Source: Belnapia sp. F-4-1
GTDB taxonomy: Bacteria > Pseudomonadota > Alphaproteobacteria > Acetobacterales > Acetobacteraceae
Length of the DNA: 39,914 bases
Reading direction: 5' to 3'
Assembly (NCBI RefSeq): GCF_000802185.1
Contig: NZ_KN676117.1
Span: forward strand, 26,457 to 66,370
Of the stretch, positions 23,702 through 31,450 are shown one piece after another. Numbering within the stretch: the first letter of the stretch is position 1; every line of letters begins with the position of its first letter. The position numbers were made by a program, and so were the translations under genes. The notes below the pieces were generated by a model that searched no databases, had not been told where the DNA came from, and was given only the letters and a program-made list of their open reading frames with translations.

Positions 23702-23915
23702 TGAGTTTCCGGAGGAAACAAGGATCGCAGCCCTGCTAACGTCGCCCTTGCTGAGCTAGTTTGCGAGCATTCCACATGTGGTCAGGGCGTTCCATGTGCC
23801 GTCTGATCCGCCTCTAACTTGCGATAAGTCTTCCTTACCGCAAGTGATGAGGAGCTTGCCACAATCCCGAATAACCGACAGTTTCCAGGCCTGACCGGGG
23901 GCGGACAGGGGGACC

Positions 23916-24688
23916 ATGAGCGAAGCTGAAAGTGCGGCGGGGGCCTCAACCGGGCTGCCGGCGGTAGTGCCCGAGCCGGGCAGGGGCCTCGCTCCCGCCG
24001 CCGACTGAGCGCATTTCTGCGGATGGTGCGGCGAGACGGGCTGCTCCCCGCTGCCGGCCAAGCCCGCGGCCGTCGCCGCCAGGCCGCGGCGCTGACTTCG
24101 ACCGAGTTGCGTAAGCTGGTCGTCGCCTGCGGCGGTGACCTGACCGGGCTCCGCGATCGCGTCCTGCTGCTGCTGGGCTTTGCCGGAGCGCTGCGCCGCT
24201 CCGAGTTGGTCGGCATCGACCGCGAGCATCTGCGCTTCACCGGCGAGGGCCTTCGCCTGACCTTGCCCTCCTCCAAGACCGACCAGGAAGGGAGGGGCAC
24301 CGAGCTCGGCATCACCCGCGGCAAGCGGCGTAAGACTTGTCCGGTGCGGACGCTTGAGGCCTGGCTGGCCGCCTCGGCCTGTGACTACGGCCCGGTGTTC
24401 CGGAAGGTCGACCGCTGGGGCAACATCGAGCATGCCCGACCCAGCGGCGAAGCCGTCCGCACCATCCTCAAGGGCCGGGCCAAGGCGGCGGGGATCACGG
24501 TGCACAGCACCGAGCGGCTGTCGCCGCACGGGCTGCGGGCGGGCTTCGTCACCGAGGCCTACATGGCCGGCGCCCGCGACGAGCAGGTGATGGACCACAC
24601 CCGCCACCGCGACCTCAAGACCATGCGAGGCTATGTCCGCTGGGCCAAGCTCGTCACCGAGAGCGCCAGCGAGCTGCTCGACCTGTGA
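23916..24688 (+). pseudogene. Tyrosine recombinase/integrase, internally deleted
   Basis: Three pieces of one integrase. The start is at ATG 23916 (AGGGGG upstream): MSEAESAAGASTGLPAVVPE, then a TGA at 24006. The same frame continues with AHFCGWCGETGCSPLPAKPA, a piece of the SAM-like DNA-binding domain. Then the frame changes to the full catalytic domain (24080-24688): ALTSTELRKLV, GALRRSEL (first catalytic Arg), SSKTD (Lys), SPHGLRAGF (HxxR), HTRHRD and the nucleophile Tyr in TMRGYVRWA. Most of the N-terminal domain (about 80-100 residues) is missing. A shortened protein from about 24023 might be made but would bind DNA poorly. Confidence 0.75.
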
Positions 24689-24748
24689 CCAGGGTCCAAG
24701 ATAAGGAAGAGGTTGCCGGGGTCGGGCGGCGGGGCCGGGGAGGGGAGT

Positions 24749-25321
24749 GTGCCGCTCGCCGAGGTGCTGGCACCGGCGCATACCGACTGGCTCTACCAAC
24801 ACCTTCGGATCACCGGCGATGTGGCCGAGGTCGCGGCCTTCCGCCACGCCGCCGTTGGGGCTGGAGTCATCCCCTGGCAGCACAGCCCGCGCCGCGCCGA
24901 GGAAGACTGGTTTCACCTCCTGGTCGCGCCCCCGCCGCCGCTCACCCGCACCCTAAGCCTCGAGGGCGCCCGCATCCTGGCCGGCCACCTGCGGGCCGCA
25001 GCCGAGGAGCGGCTGCGGCTGGTGGCTGAGCGATCGGGCGAGAGCCGGGCCTGCCCGCTCGGCCTGCACCGGCTGCTGGTGCCGGAGGCGATGCTCCGGC
25101 TCGGGCCGGAGCATTCAGAGGCGCGGGCTTGGTTGTGGACCCCACGGGGGACGACCAAGGCGCTGCGGCATGTAGTCGAGTTGCCGGCCCCGAAGCGCGG
25201 CCAGTTGCCGAAGCGAGACCCCGGCTTGCTCTGGCTGGGCTTCTGGTCGGCAGATTGGACGTCCCGGATGGCGCTCCGGCAGTTGCGCGAGCGATGGCTC
25301 AGTCTGCGGCTGGTGATGTAG
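24749..25321 (+). CDS. Hypothetical protein downstream of integrase
   Basis: A 190-aa soluble protein with alpha/beta character. The start is HTDWLYQHLRITGDVAEVAAFR, then WFHLLVAPPPPLTRTLSLEG, EERLRLVAERSGESRACPLG, and a Trp-rich C-terminus LLWLGFWSADWTSRMALRQL. GTG 24749 is preceded by GGGGAGGGGA; a TTG at 24713 is in frame. It begins 60 bp after the integrase stop, so it may share its transcript. No catalytic motif is seen; the role is unknown. Confidence 0.6.
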   Translation: MPLAEVLAPAHTDWLYQHLRITGDVAEVAAFRHAAVGAGVIPWQHSPRRAEEDWFHLLVAPPPPLTRTLSLEGARILAGHLRAAAEERLRLVAERSGESRACPLGLHRLLVPEAMLRLGPEHSEARAWLWTPRGTTKALRHVVELPAPKRGQLPKRDPGLLWLGFWSADWTSRMALRQLRERWLSLRLVM

Positions 25322-25331
25322 CCGCACTACG

Positions 25332-25496
25332 ATGAACCGTGAGGCGGACAGCGCCGCGGCATTCCTCGATGCTGGTCCTGCCGCGGTCGGCAACAGCGAC
25401 GCCGCGGTTGCGCTGATCATGGCGATTGGGCGGTCGGTGACCGAGCCGGAGCAGTTCACCAGCATTTTCGAGAGGGCGGAGCTGTGGCAGGCGTAA
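25332..25496 (+). CDS. Small hypothetical protein
   Basis: A 54-aa frame, MNREADSAAAFLDAGPAAVG, then ALIMAIGRSVTEPEQFTSIF and ERAELWQA, starting 10 bp after the preceding gene. Composition is helical and acidic, and codon use resembles its neighbours. It may be the last gene of the integrase-led unit. Function unknown. Confidence 0.45.
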   Translation: MNREADSAAAFLDAGPAAVGNSDAAVALIMAIGRSVTEPEQFTSIFERAELWQA

Positions 25497-25873
25497 CGCA
25501 CTACGTCACAGCACATGGGATTAACTGAATACCGCTACGCTGGTCCTTGTTAGACATCGCTGGGAGGTCGTACGCGAATTTATGCCAGCGGAGCGCAAAT
25601 TCCGAATTGCATCCGCGCACAGGTTTATTGATCCAAGTATTGCTGTTATCTGGAACCCGCCACTCATGTCGAAGTCGCGAGACAAAGAGGCTGTATAAAA
25701 CGCTCGTTACTTACTCTTAGATTCCCCTTGCGCGTAAGAAAATGTTGCGCCATTTTCTTGGTAGGTAAAACGTTGATAATTAAGAATAAGAGCCGGCGAG
25801 ATTGTTCGCTGGAACGTTTGTACGCCTTCGCGCATCGGCTTACGGTCGAGGAGGGGCTGAACATGAATTCGCC
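25497..25873. other. AT-richer intergenic region
   Basis: Base composition drops clearly below the flanks, especially 25640-25800, with runs such as GATAATTAAGAATAAG. No gene is convincing. It may hold promoters or mark transferred DNA. Confidence 0.5.
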
Positions 25874-26254
25874 TCACGCGCTAGCAGAACCAAGGATGGT
25901 GGCGACCGACACTTGTGCGATAGTGACGGGTCCGTTCTGTGCCTCCAGTATGAGCGTGCCGCATTTGGGCGAAAGCGTGACACGGTCCTCGTGGAAGTTG
26001 GCACCGCAAGCAGAGAACTCGCAGTCGCAAAAGGTCAGGTATGATTTGAGGTTGGACGTTTCCACGGTGCGTTGGCGCAGTAACGTAAGGCGGATTATCA
26101 CTACTTCCTCGTCGGCGGCAATGCTTCGTGTGCTTGTATACGCAAGGTGCAGGTCGCCAAGCGAGACATCGTTGTCGAGGAATAAATTACGGCGGAATTT
26201 AAGGACGCTGTCAGCGAGGTTAATGACATCCCAGCCGCCTTGCGGTGCAATGGC
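25874..26254 (-). pseudogene. Unrecognised gene fragment, 126 codons, no start
   Basis: Reverse frame reads AIAPQGGWDVINLADSVLKF, RRNLFLDNDVSLGDLHLAYT, then EEVVIIRLTLLRQRTVETSN, a Cys-bearing FCDCEFSACGANFHEDRVTL, and a C-terminal VTIAQVSVATILGSASA. It is plainly protein-like with alternating beta-strand pattern. A TAA lies just upstream and no ATG precedes it; a GTG at 26101 would give 75 aa. Codon use is less GC-rich than the neighbours. It is probably a foreign gene that lost its 5' end. The family is not recognised. Confidence 0.4.
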
Positions 26255-26436
26255 TTATATCCAGCTGGGGCAACCACTCTACAGATCTCCGTTGTGGCAT
26301 CCGCGCTGCTGAACGCTTAGCGCAGGCTGCGCGCAAGGTGCGCGGCGAAACCTTCATCAGGTTAAAAAGCAATGGCCGCCGACTATCGGTTGGGGCCGAT
26401 CGCTGACTCTTGCCTATGGCCAAAGGAGGCCGTGTG

Positions 26437-28266
26437 ATGGAGTTCCGGACGGCAGATGGCTCAAACAACAGCCTCACTCAAAGTGACCTGAACGCCTCTG
26501 GCTCCGCGTTCGTCCGCATTGGGCCGGCGCGCTATACGGACGGTGTCCATGAGATGGTGGACGGGCCGAATCCACGCATGATTAGCAATGTCGTCGTCGG
26601 TGAGGGAGAGGCGGCGACACCGAATGGTCAGGGCCTCTCGGGTATGATGTATGCCTGGGGCCAATTTATCGACCATGACATCACCCGCACGCCCTCTGAT
26701 CGTGTAACCCGCATCGATATCGCGGTGCCACAGGGCGATGCCGACTTCCCAGATGGCACTAAGATTCTGTTGAGCCGTGCGGTCACGCATCCCACAAGCG
26801 GAACCGGCCCGGAGAACCCTGCAACGCCACTCAATGCCGTCACCGGATGGCTCGACGCCTCTATGGTTTACGGCTCCGATACAGCGACCGCGGCAAGCCT
26901 GCGCCTGGCTAACGGGCGCATGAAAACATCAGATGGCGATAACCTCCCCATTGTCGGTGGCCAGTTTCTGGCTGGTGACGTACGCGCCGCAGAAAATCCC
27001 GCATTGACAGCGCTTCATACGTTGTTTGTGCGTGAGCACAACTGGCAGGTTGAACGGCTACACGCAGCCAAACCCTGCTTGACCGGGGACGAGCTATACG
27101 AGCAGGCGCGAGCGATCGTTGCAGCGGAGATTGCGCATATCACCTACGAGGAGTTTCTGCCACATCTCGTCGGGCCGGACGCCATCGCTGACTACTCCGG
27201 CTACAATCCAGCCGTGGATCCGCGGCTTAGCGTAGAGTTCGCTGGCGCTGCCTACCGTTGGGGCCACTCGACCGTCTCGGCCGAAACCGAACGCAAAGAT
27301 GAACGAGGTGAGGTAGCAGGCGCCGATCTGGAACTGCGCGACGTCTTCTTTATGCCACCTGCGGCCTTCATCACAGACAGCGGCGCCGACGGGTTCCTCC
27401 GCCACTTAGGTGCGGACTTGGCTCAGGCCATGGACGCACGGATTGTCGATGATTTGCGGAATTTCTTGGTGGACGCTGACGTCGGGCAGGATCTCGCCGC
27501 TATCAATATACAGCGGGGACGCGATGTAGGCATCGGAACGCTTAACCAAACCCGAACAGCCCTCGGTCTTACCCCGTATGATGAGTTTGAGGACATCACT
27601 CAAGATTCAGCCACCGTTGACGCGTTGCGGAAGGCCTTTGTAACGGTGGACAAAATTGACCTCTGGACCGGAGGACTGTCTGAGTCTCTTGCCCCAGGAG
27701 CGTTCCTTGGCGAGACGTTTCGGGCCATTGTTGCCGATCAGTTTGAGGCACTGAGGGATGGTGATCGTCTCTGGTTTCAGGCTCAAGGGTTTGACGCCAG
27801 GACCCTATCTGAGATCGAGCGTACAACTCTTTCCGACATCATCCTGCGCAACACAGATACGAAGAACATCCAGGATGATATCTTCACCTTCGTTGAACGC
27901 CGTGGCAGCGACGTAGCACCTGAGCATCCGGATCTGCCGCAGCTGGTGGTCGGCAGCAACGGGCGTGACGAACTTACTGGTGGCATGCAGGATGACATCC
28001 TGGTTGCGGGGCGAGGACGTCAAACATTGAGAGGCGGGGAGGGTAACGACCGCTTCGTACTGGATGGACCTACCAAGGCGACGGTTGTTGACTTCCAACC
28101 GGGGCACGATCACCTGCAGCTCAACGTAGGCAACGGCAAAGGCTTCGCAGATCTGGATATCCGTGGCGGCGTGGACGACACCGTGTTGCGGCTTGGGTAC
28201 TACCGCATAGAGCTTTCGGGGATCCGTCCCGACGAACTAGGCCCGGGCGACTTCATCTTCGTCTGA
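26437..28266 (+). CDS. Animal-type heme peroxidase with RTX-like C-terminus
   Basis: A 609-aa peroxidase of the myeloperoxidase/peroxidasin superfamily. Distal His about 80 in AWGQFIDHDIT, LFVREHN with catalytic Arg about 199, proximal heme-ligand His about 277 in YRWGHSTV, and INIQRGRDVGIG near 357-366 are present, so the heme site looks complete. After residue 505 a repeats-in-toxin-like Ca-binding tail follows (GSNGRDELTGGMQDDIL, LRGGEGNDRFVLDG, VVDFQPGHDHLQL), as on type I secreted bacterial peroxidases. There is no Sec signal. ATG 26437 has AAAGGAGG 8 nt upstream, so the longer frame from 26410 is not used. No secretion genes lie nearby. It likely oxidises halides or phenolics outside the cell. 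Confidence 0.88.
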   Translation: MEFRTADGSNNSLTQSDLNASGSAFVRIGPARYTDGVHEMVDGPNPRMISNVVVGEGEAATPNGQGLSGMMYAWGQFIDHDITRTPSDRVTRIDIAVPQGDADFPDGTKILLSRAVTHPTSGTGPENPATPLNAVTGWLDASMVYGSDTATAASLRLANGRMKTSDGDNLPIVGGQFLAGDVRAAENPALTALHTLFVREHNWQVERLHAAKPCLTGDELYEQARAIVAAEIAHITYEEFLPHLVGPDAIADYSGYNPAVDPRLSVEFAGAAYRWGHSTVSAETERKDERGEVAGADLELRDVFFMPPAAFITDSGADGFLRHLGADLAQAMDARIVDDLRNFLVDADVGQDLAAINIQRGRDVGIGTLNQTRTALGLTPYDEFEDITQDSATVDALRKAFVTVDKIDLWTGGLSESLAPGAFLGETFRAIVADQFEALRDGDRLWFQAQGFDARTLSEIERTTLSDIILRNTDTKNIQDDIFTFVERRGSDVAPEHPDLPQLVVGSNGRDELTGGMQDDILVAGRGRQTLRGGEGNDRFVLDGPTKATVVDFQPGHDHLQLNVGNGKGFADLDIRGGVDDTVLRLGYYRIELSGIRPDELGPGDFIFV

Positions 28267-28270
28267 GCCG

Positions 28271-28396
28271 AAAGCTTGGGCAGCCAAGCACCTTGTGCTG
28301 ACGACGCCTGGCAGTAAGACTGACTTCCAGGCCATCGAGGACGACATCCTGGAACTCAGCCGACGCTTTCGTATCATCAGTGTCGGCTACGGCTGA
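28271..28396 (+). pseudogene. Possible phage terminase large-subunit fragment
   Basis: A 41-codon open frame without start reads KAWAAKHLVLTTPGSKTDFQ, AIEDDILELSRRFRIISVGYG. It resembles the segment of terminase large subunits that reads TPGNxxDYxxIExDIxELxxxF...I.xVxYD. It ends in TGA at 28394. Only this piece is present. The identification rests on a short motif. Confidence 0.35.
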
Positions 28397-28474
28397 GCAG
28401 TACCCGGAGCTTGAGCACCTCCGCCGGCGACGGAGCGGAGCCGGAGGTATTGCCCGAGAGGGCAAGCGATACGC

Positions 28475-28615
28475 TTATGCGACGCGGCTGGCGACGAGAA
28501 TGATCTCCGCCATGTCGTCCTCTGCGGATGCTAGGAGCGGCCCTATTGCAGAGGCAAGCAGGGCGGAGGCGAAGGTCACGAGCGCGGCCGCTGCCTCCAG
28601 CCCGAGGTCGGGCAT
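28475..28615 (-). CDS. Possible small hydrophobic protein
   Basis: A 46-codon frame, MPDLGLEAAAALVTFASALL, ASAIGPLLASAEDDMAEIIL, VASRVA. One hydrophobic helix. The start lies 9 bp inside the left end of the IS6 copy 2 and has no clear ribosome binding site, so it may be the tail of a longer gene cut by the IS. Confidence 0.3.
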   Translation of the reverse strand: MPDLGLEAAAALVTFASALLASAIGPLLASAEDDMAEIILVASRVA

Positions 28616-28624
28616 CGTTGCGGC

Positions 28625-29596
28625 GGTTTTGTCAGGGCTCGCGCCAGCGGGGCCGTTTCGCCGGCCAGGGCGGGGCTGGTAGGCTCCGGGACTATCGGAG
28701 CGGAAAGTAGTAATGGAGTGTGTGGCCTGTGGCTCTGCTGCTGTGACGGAGCGGCCGGAGCGTACCGCTCGAGGCTACCGCCGGTTCCGCTGCCGCGATT
28801 GCGGCAAGCAGTACAACGAGCGCAGCGGCGGGCCGCTGAACCACGCCCAGTACCCATCCGATGTTATCGCCCTCGTGGTGCTGTGGCGACTGCGCTACCG
28901 CCTGACCCTGCGTGACCTGGCCGAGATGTTCCTCCAGCGCGGCATCATCTTCAGCCACGAAGCCGTCCGCGACTGGGAGGCGAAGCTCGCGCCGGTCCTA
29001 GCTGGCGAACTCCGCCGACGCCGGCACGGCAAGGGCGGCACCCGCGGCCGGCACTGGCATGTTGACGAGACATATTTGAGGGTTCGCGGCCGCTGGGCCT
29101 ATCTGTATCGGGCTATTGATCGCGACGGCCACCTTGTCGATACCATGCTGAGCGAGCACCGCGACATGGCAGCAGCGCAGGCCTTCTTCCGCTCGGCCAA
29201 AGCTGCCACTGGCAACACGCCCGAACGCGTCACCACCGATGGTCATGGCTCCTACCCGCGGGCGATCCGCTCGACACTCGGCCGGCACATCGTACACCGG
29301 ACCAACGCCTTCAAGAACAATAGCCTGGAGCAAGACCACCGCGGCGTTAAAGGCCGCACGCGATGTATGCGGGGCTTCAAAAGCTTCAGGTCAGCGAGGC
29401 GCTTCTGCCGAAGCTATGACGAACTCCGAAACTTCCTCCGCTCTCGTACCCGCCACAACCAACACATCCCTGCCCGCCGCCATCGCCTGGTGCACATGCG
29501 TCGTGCCGCAGCTGCGCTCGCCATCCTCACAGCAGCATAGGACAAGTTTTGCCGGCACCTCTCGTCGCCAAGCTTGGCGCGAGCGCTGACGGATCC
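28625..29596 (+). mobile_element. IS6-family insertion sequence, copy 2
   Basis: A 972-bp element. The left terminal repeat starts at 28625 (GGTTTTGTCAGGGCTCGCGC...). The right terminus at 29575-29596 (TGGCGCGAGCGCTGAC then GGATCC) matches the inverted left repeat at about 18 of 22 positions, with the outermost bases altered. No 8-bp duplication is seen. It is followed without spacing by an inverted copy of its own left end. Confidence 0.75.
28713..29540 (+). CDS. IS6-family transposase, copy 2
   Basis: A 275-aa DDE transposase closely similar to copy 1, with the zinc ribbon (Cys 3, 6, 27, 30), WHVDETYLRVRGRW (Asp), TTDGHGSYP (Asp) and LEQDHRGVKGR (Glu) all intact. Differences from copy 1 are scattered substitutions (for example GIIFSHE against DLVFSHE; NTPERV against ITPERV), so the two copies did not arise by a very recent event. 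The start ATG follows GGAAAG. The transposase looks functional. Confidence 0.92.
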   Translation: MECVACGSAAVTERPERTARGYRRFRCRDCGKQYNERSGGPLNHAQYPSDVIALVVLWRLRYRLTLRDLAEMFLQRGIIFSHEAVRDWEAKLAPVLAGELRRRRHGKGGTRGRHWHVDETYLRVRGRWAYLYRAIDRDGHLVDTMLSEHRDMAAAQAFFRSAKAATGNTPERVTTDGHGSYPRAIRSTLGRHIVHRTNAFKNNSLEQDHRGVKGRTRCMRGFKSFRSARRFCRSYDELRNFLRSRTRHNQHIPARRHRLVHMRRAAAALAILTAA

Positions 29597-29747
29597 GCCT
29601 CGAGCGGTACGCTCCGGCCGCTCCGTCACAGCAGCAGAGCCACAGGCCACACACTCCATTACTACTTTCCGCTCCGATAGTCCCGGAGCCTACCAGCCCC
29701 GCCCTGGCCGGCGAAACGGCCCCGCTGGCGCGAGCCCTGACAAAACC
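29597..29747 (-). repeat. Perfect 151-bp inverted copy of the IS6 left end
   Basis: The reverse complement of this stretch is identical, base for base, to 28625-28775: the 33-bp terminal repeat, the leader and the first 21 codons of the transposase. It starts exactly at the right end of copy 2 and ends at a terminal repeat. Confidence 0.92.
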
Positions 29748-29900
29748 CGGCAGGCACAGCGTTTCCTCTCCGCCCACGATCAGATCGCCAACCTTTTTCA
29801 TCTCCGCCGCGACCACGTCACCGCCAGCGAGTATCGCGCCGCAAGGGCGCGTGCGTTCCAAGCATGGACCGACGTCAGCAAGGTCACCGCTGCAGCCTAG
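29748..29900 (+). pseudogene. C-terminal remnant of another IS6-like transposase
   Basis: Open frame directly after the inverted IS6 end: QAQRFLSAHDQIANLFHLRR, DHVTASEYRAARARAFQAWT, DVSKVTAAA. This matches the C-terminus of IS6-family transposases (xxRFLSxHxxIxNxFxLxRHxxxxxxxRxxRxxAxxxW). Its first 80 percent is missing, so a different IS6 element was destroyed here. Confidence 0.6.
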
Positions 29901-30082
29901 ACTCCAATCCGCATCGGTCCTCGGCCAACCAACTCGGTCAGCCTTGCGCCGATAACTTGACGGTACCGTTCGGCAAGCGGCACAACTGAAGGGGCAAGGC
30001 TTAGCGCTCGCGCTGCAGGTCCAATTGCCGGTTTGACTGAGTTGCACAAAGTCACATTGCGGAATTCGACGTCGAGCGCGAC
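29897..30082 (-). pseudogene. 3' gene fragment, unrecognised
   Basis: Reverse frame of 61 codons: VALDVEFRNVTLCNSVKPAI, GPAARALSLAPSVVPLAERY, RQVIGARLTELVGRGPMRIGV. It resembles the last part of a LysR-type effector domain only loosely. No ATG is present; its stop overlaps the stop of the forward IS6 remnant. The region 30083-30326 shows nothing I recognise apart from two copies of CTTATCCAGG. Confidence 0.35.
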
Positions 30083-30326
30083 CTACCCCGGCCTCAAGGT
30101 TACTCGTAAATTCATAGGCTGCGGGAGGTCGTGCCCCCAGACGTGGTGTGGGAGGCCACCAGCGTAACGGTGGCGGCCATCGTGTTGGCCTGACGGAAAC
30201 CAGAACCGAGCTTATCCAGGCCGTCGCGCTGTCCGACGGACGGGGATCACCTTAGCTCCGCCGACGTCACCTCATGCGCTCCCATGCATCTTCGTGGATG
30301 GAATCAAACTTATCCAGGCGGCAGCA

Positions 30327-30968
30327 TCAAATCTCGTCGCCAAGGGTATCGAGATCCACTTGCTGGATCGAAAACCAGATCGGCTCGGGGCTGCGCGCGG
30401 CGGTCCGCAGGAGGGACTTGGCCGCGGACAGCAACTCCTCAAGCGAGCGGAAGGGGTTCACCGCTTCCTCGCCGTCGCTGGTCCGCATCAGCAGGGCGTA
30501 CCCAGCCTTGCTCGCCCGCGGTGGTGACACCGGTGCGGCCGGCTTTGACGCCGCAGTCCGTGCAGCCCGACCGGGAGGGACGGCTCTTGGCTTTGGCTCT
30601 GTGCGGGCAGGCTCGCTTGGCGAGGTTGGTGGTGGCCTCTCCGGCTCAGTTGGAGGCAAATCTGGCGCATTCGACGCCAGCGGGAGCGAAGGCACGGGTT
30701 CCGGCGGTCTCGCGGGCGGGGCAGCGAAGAGGTCGGCCGTGGTAGCCCGCTCCGCCACGGGCGCGGCATCAGCGTCAGCTGTGACTGGCCCTGGCGGTGC
30801 CGGGGCTGGAGCGGCCTCGCCAGCGGTCTGGCGGCGCAGCTTGCTCAGGATGGCGTAGATGTTGGCGGGCGTGCAGCCATAGGCCGCGGCGACCTCGGCC
30901 ACCTTGTGTCCCTCGACATCGACCCTGCGGACGATCGTCGCATGCTCCTCACGCGGTATCCTTGGCAT
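30327..30968 (-). CDS. HTH protein with long Pro/Ala-rich linker
   Basis: A 213-aa protein in three parts. An N-terminal helix-turn-helix comes first (about 1-48: RRVDVEGHKVAEVAAAYGCT, ANIYAILSKLRRQ), in the style of transposase or ParB-like HTH domains. A disordered linker of about 95 residues rich in Pro, Ala and Glu follows. A C-terminal domain (about 150-213) reads YALLMRTSDGEEAVNPFRSL, EELLSAAKSLLRTAARSPEP and IWFSIQQVDLDTLGDEI. GAGGGCAGGGG lies before the ATG. It is probably DNA-binding and may regulate itself through the palindrome 77 bp upstream. The family is not recognised; such proteins occur on plasmids and prophages. Confidence 0.65.
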   Translation of the reverse strand: MPRIPREEHATIVRRVDVEGHKVAEVAAAYGCTPANIYAILSKLRRQTAGEAAPAPAPPGPVTADADAAPVAERATTADLFAAPPARPPEPVPSLPLASNAPDLPPTEPERPPPTSPSEPARTEPKPRAVPPGRAARTAASKPAAPVSPPRASKAGYALLMRTSDGEEAVNPFRSLEELLSAAKSLLRTAARSPEPIWFSIQQVDLDTLGDEI

Positions 30969-31366
30969 CCCCTGCCCTCGTTGCCCGACGGTGCTGGAAC
31001 GAAAATGAACCGACGAAGTCTGGGGGTATCATTAGGAGCGGCGGATTCAAATTTGAATTTGAAGTCCGGTGTTGGGCAGTTTGCCTGTCAGCCTTTGACC
31101 ACGCTGCCGTCGGGAGCAGCTTTGGCCCAATGCATTTCCCGACACCGCGGGGCGCTGCTTCGCCGAGACAGCGAGGGCATGGTCTCTGCTAGCCCGACCC
31201 TGCCGTGCGTCGCGGCAGTGCGGCGGTCAGGAGCACCGTCCGGGCGGCGGTCTGAGTGAGCGGGTCGGATATCGGCATCGGCCGCAGCTGCTCCACGTCC
31301 CCGGCAGCGGTCTCGATGGGCGGTCCCAGCAGCACCGGGATGCTTGGCCAATCGCGTCTGAGAATG
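30969..31366. other. Intergenic region with gene fragment
   Basis: Holds an AT-rich palindrome (31045-31058). At 31189-31366 a reverse frame reads WPSIPVLLGPPIETAAGDVE, QLRPMPISDPLTQTAARTVL, protein-like but continuous with non-coding terminator sequence. It is probably a gene tail. No intact gene is seen. Confidence 0.4.
31045..31058. promoter_or_regulatory. AT-rich palindrome, candidate operator
   Basis: ATTCAAATTTGAAT is a perfect 14-bp palindrome, followed at once by a further TTGAA. It is very AT-rich in GC-rich surroundings and lies 77 bp upstream of the HTH gene start at 30968. Confidence 0.4.
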
Positions 31367-31367
31367 C

Positions 31368-31404
31368 AAAAAGCCCCATGGCCTCGGTGTGAGGCCATGG
31401 GGCT
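31368..31404 (-). terminator. Rho-independent terminator of the KilA-N gene
   Basis: AGCCCCATGGCCTC and GAGGCCATGGGGCT form a perfect 14-bp stem with a 5-nt loop. On the reverse strand it is followed by TTTTT (31372-31368). It lies 47 bp after the KilA-N gene stop. Confidence 0.9.
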
Positions 31405-31450
31405 CTGCGGCTTTCCGCTAGGGAAGGCCTGGGTTATCGGATAGGCACGA

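Noticed and set aside
23756-24916. Reverse-strand frame of 386 codons over the integrase
   Set aside because: Antisense of the integrase catalytic domain. The forward strand has the conserved R...HxxR...Y residues.
15475-29596. Composite transposon bounded by the two IS6 copies
   Set aside because: The copies are inverted, differ at many residues, copy 1 has lost its outer end, and no 8-bp duplications match.
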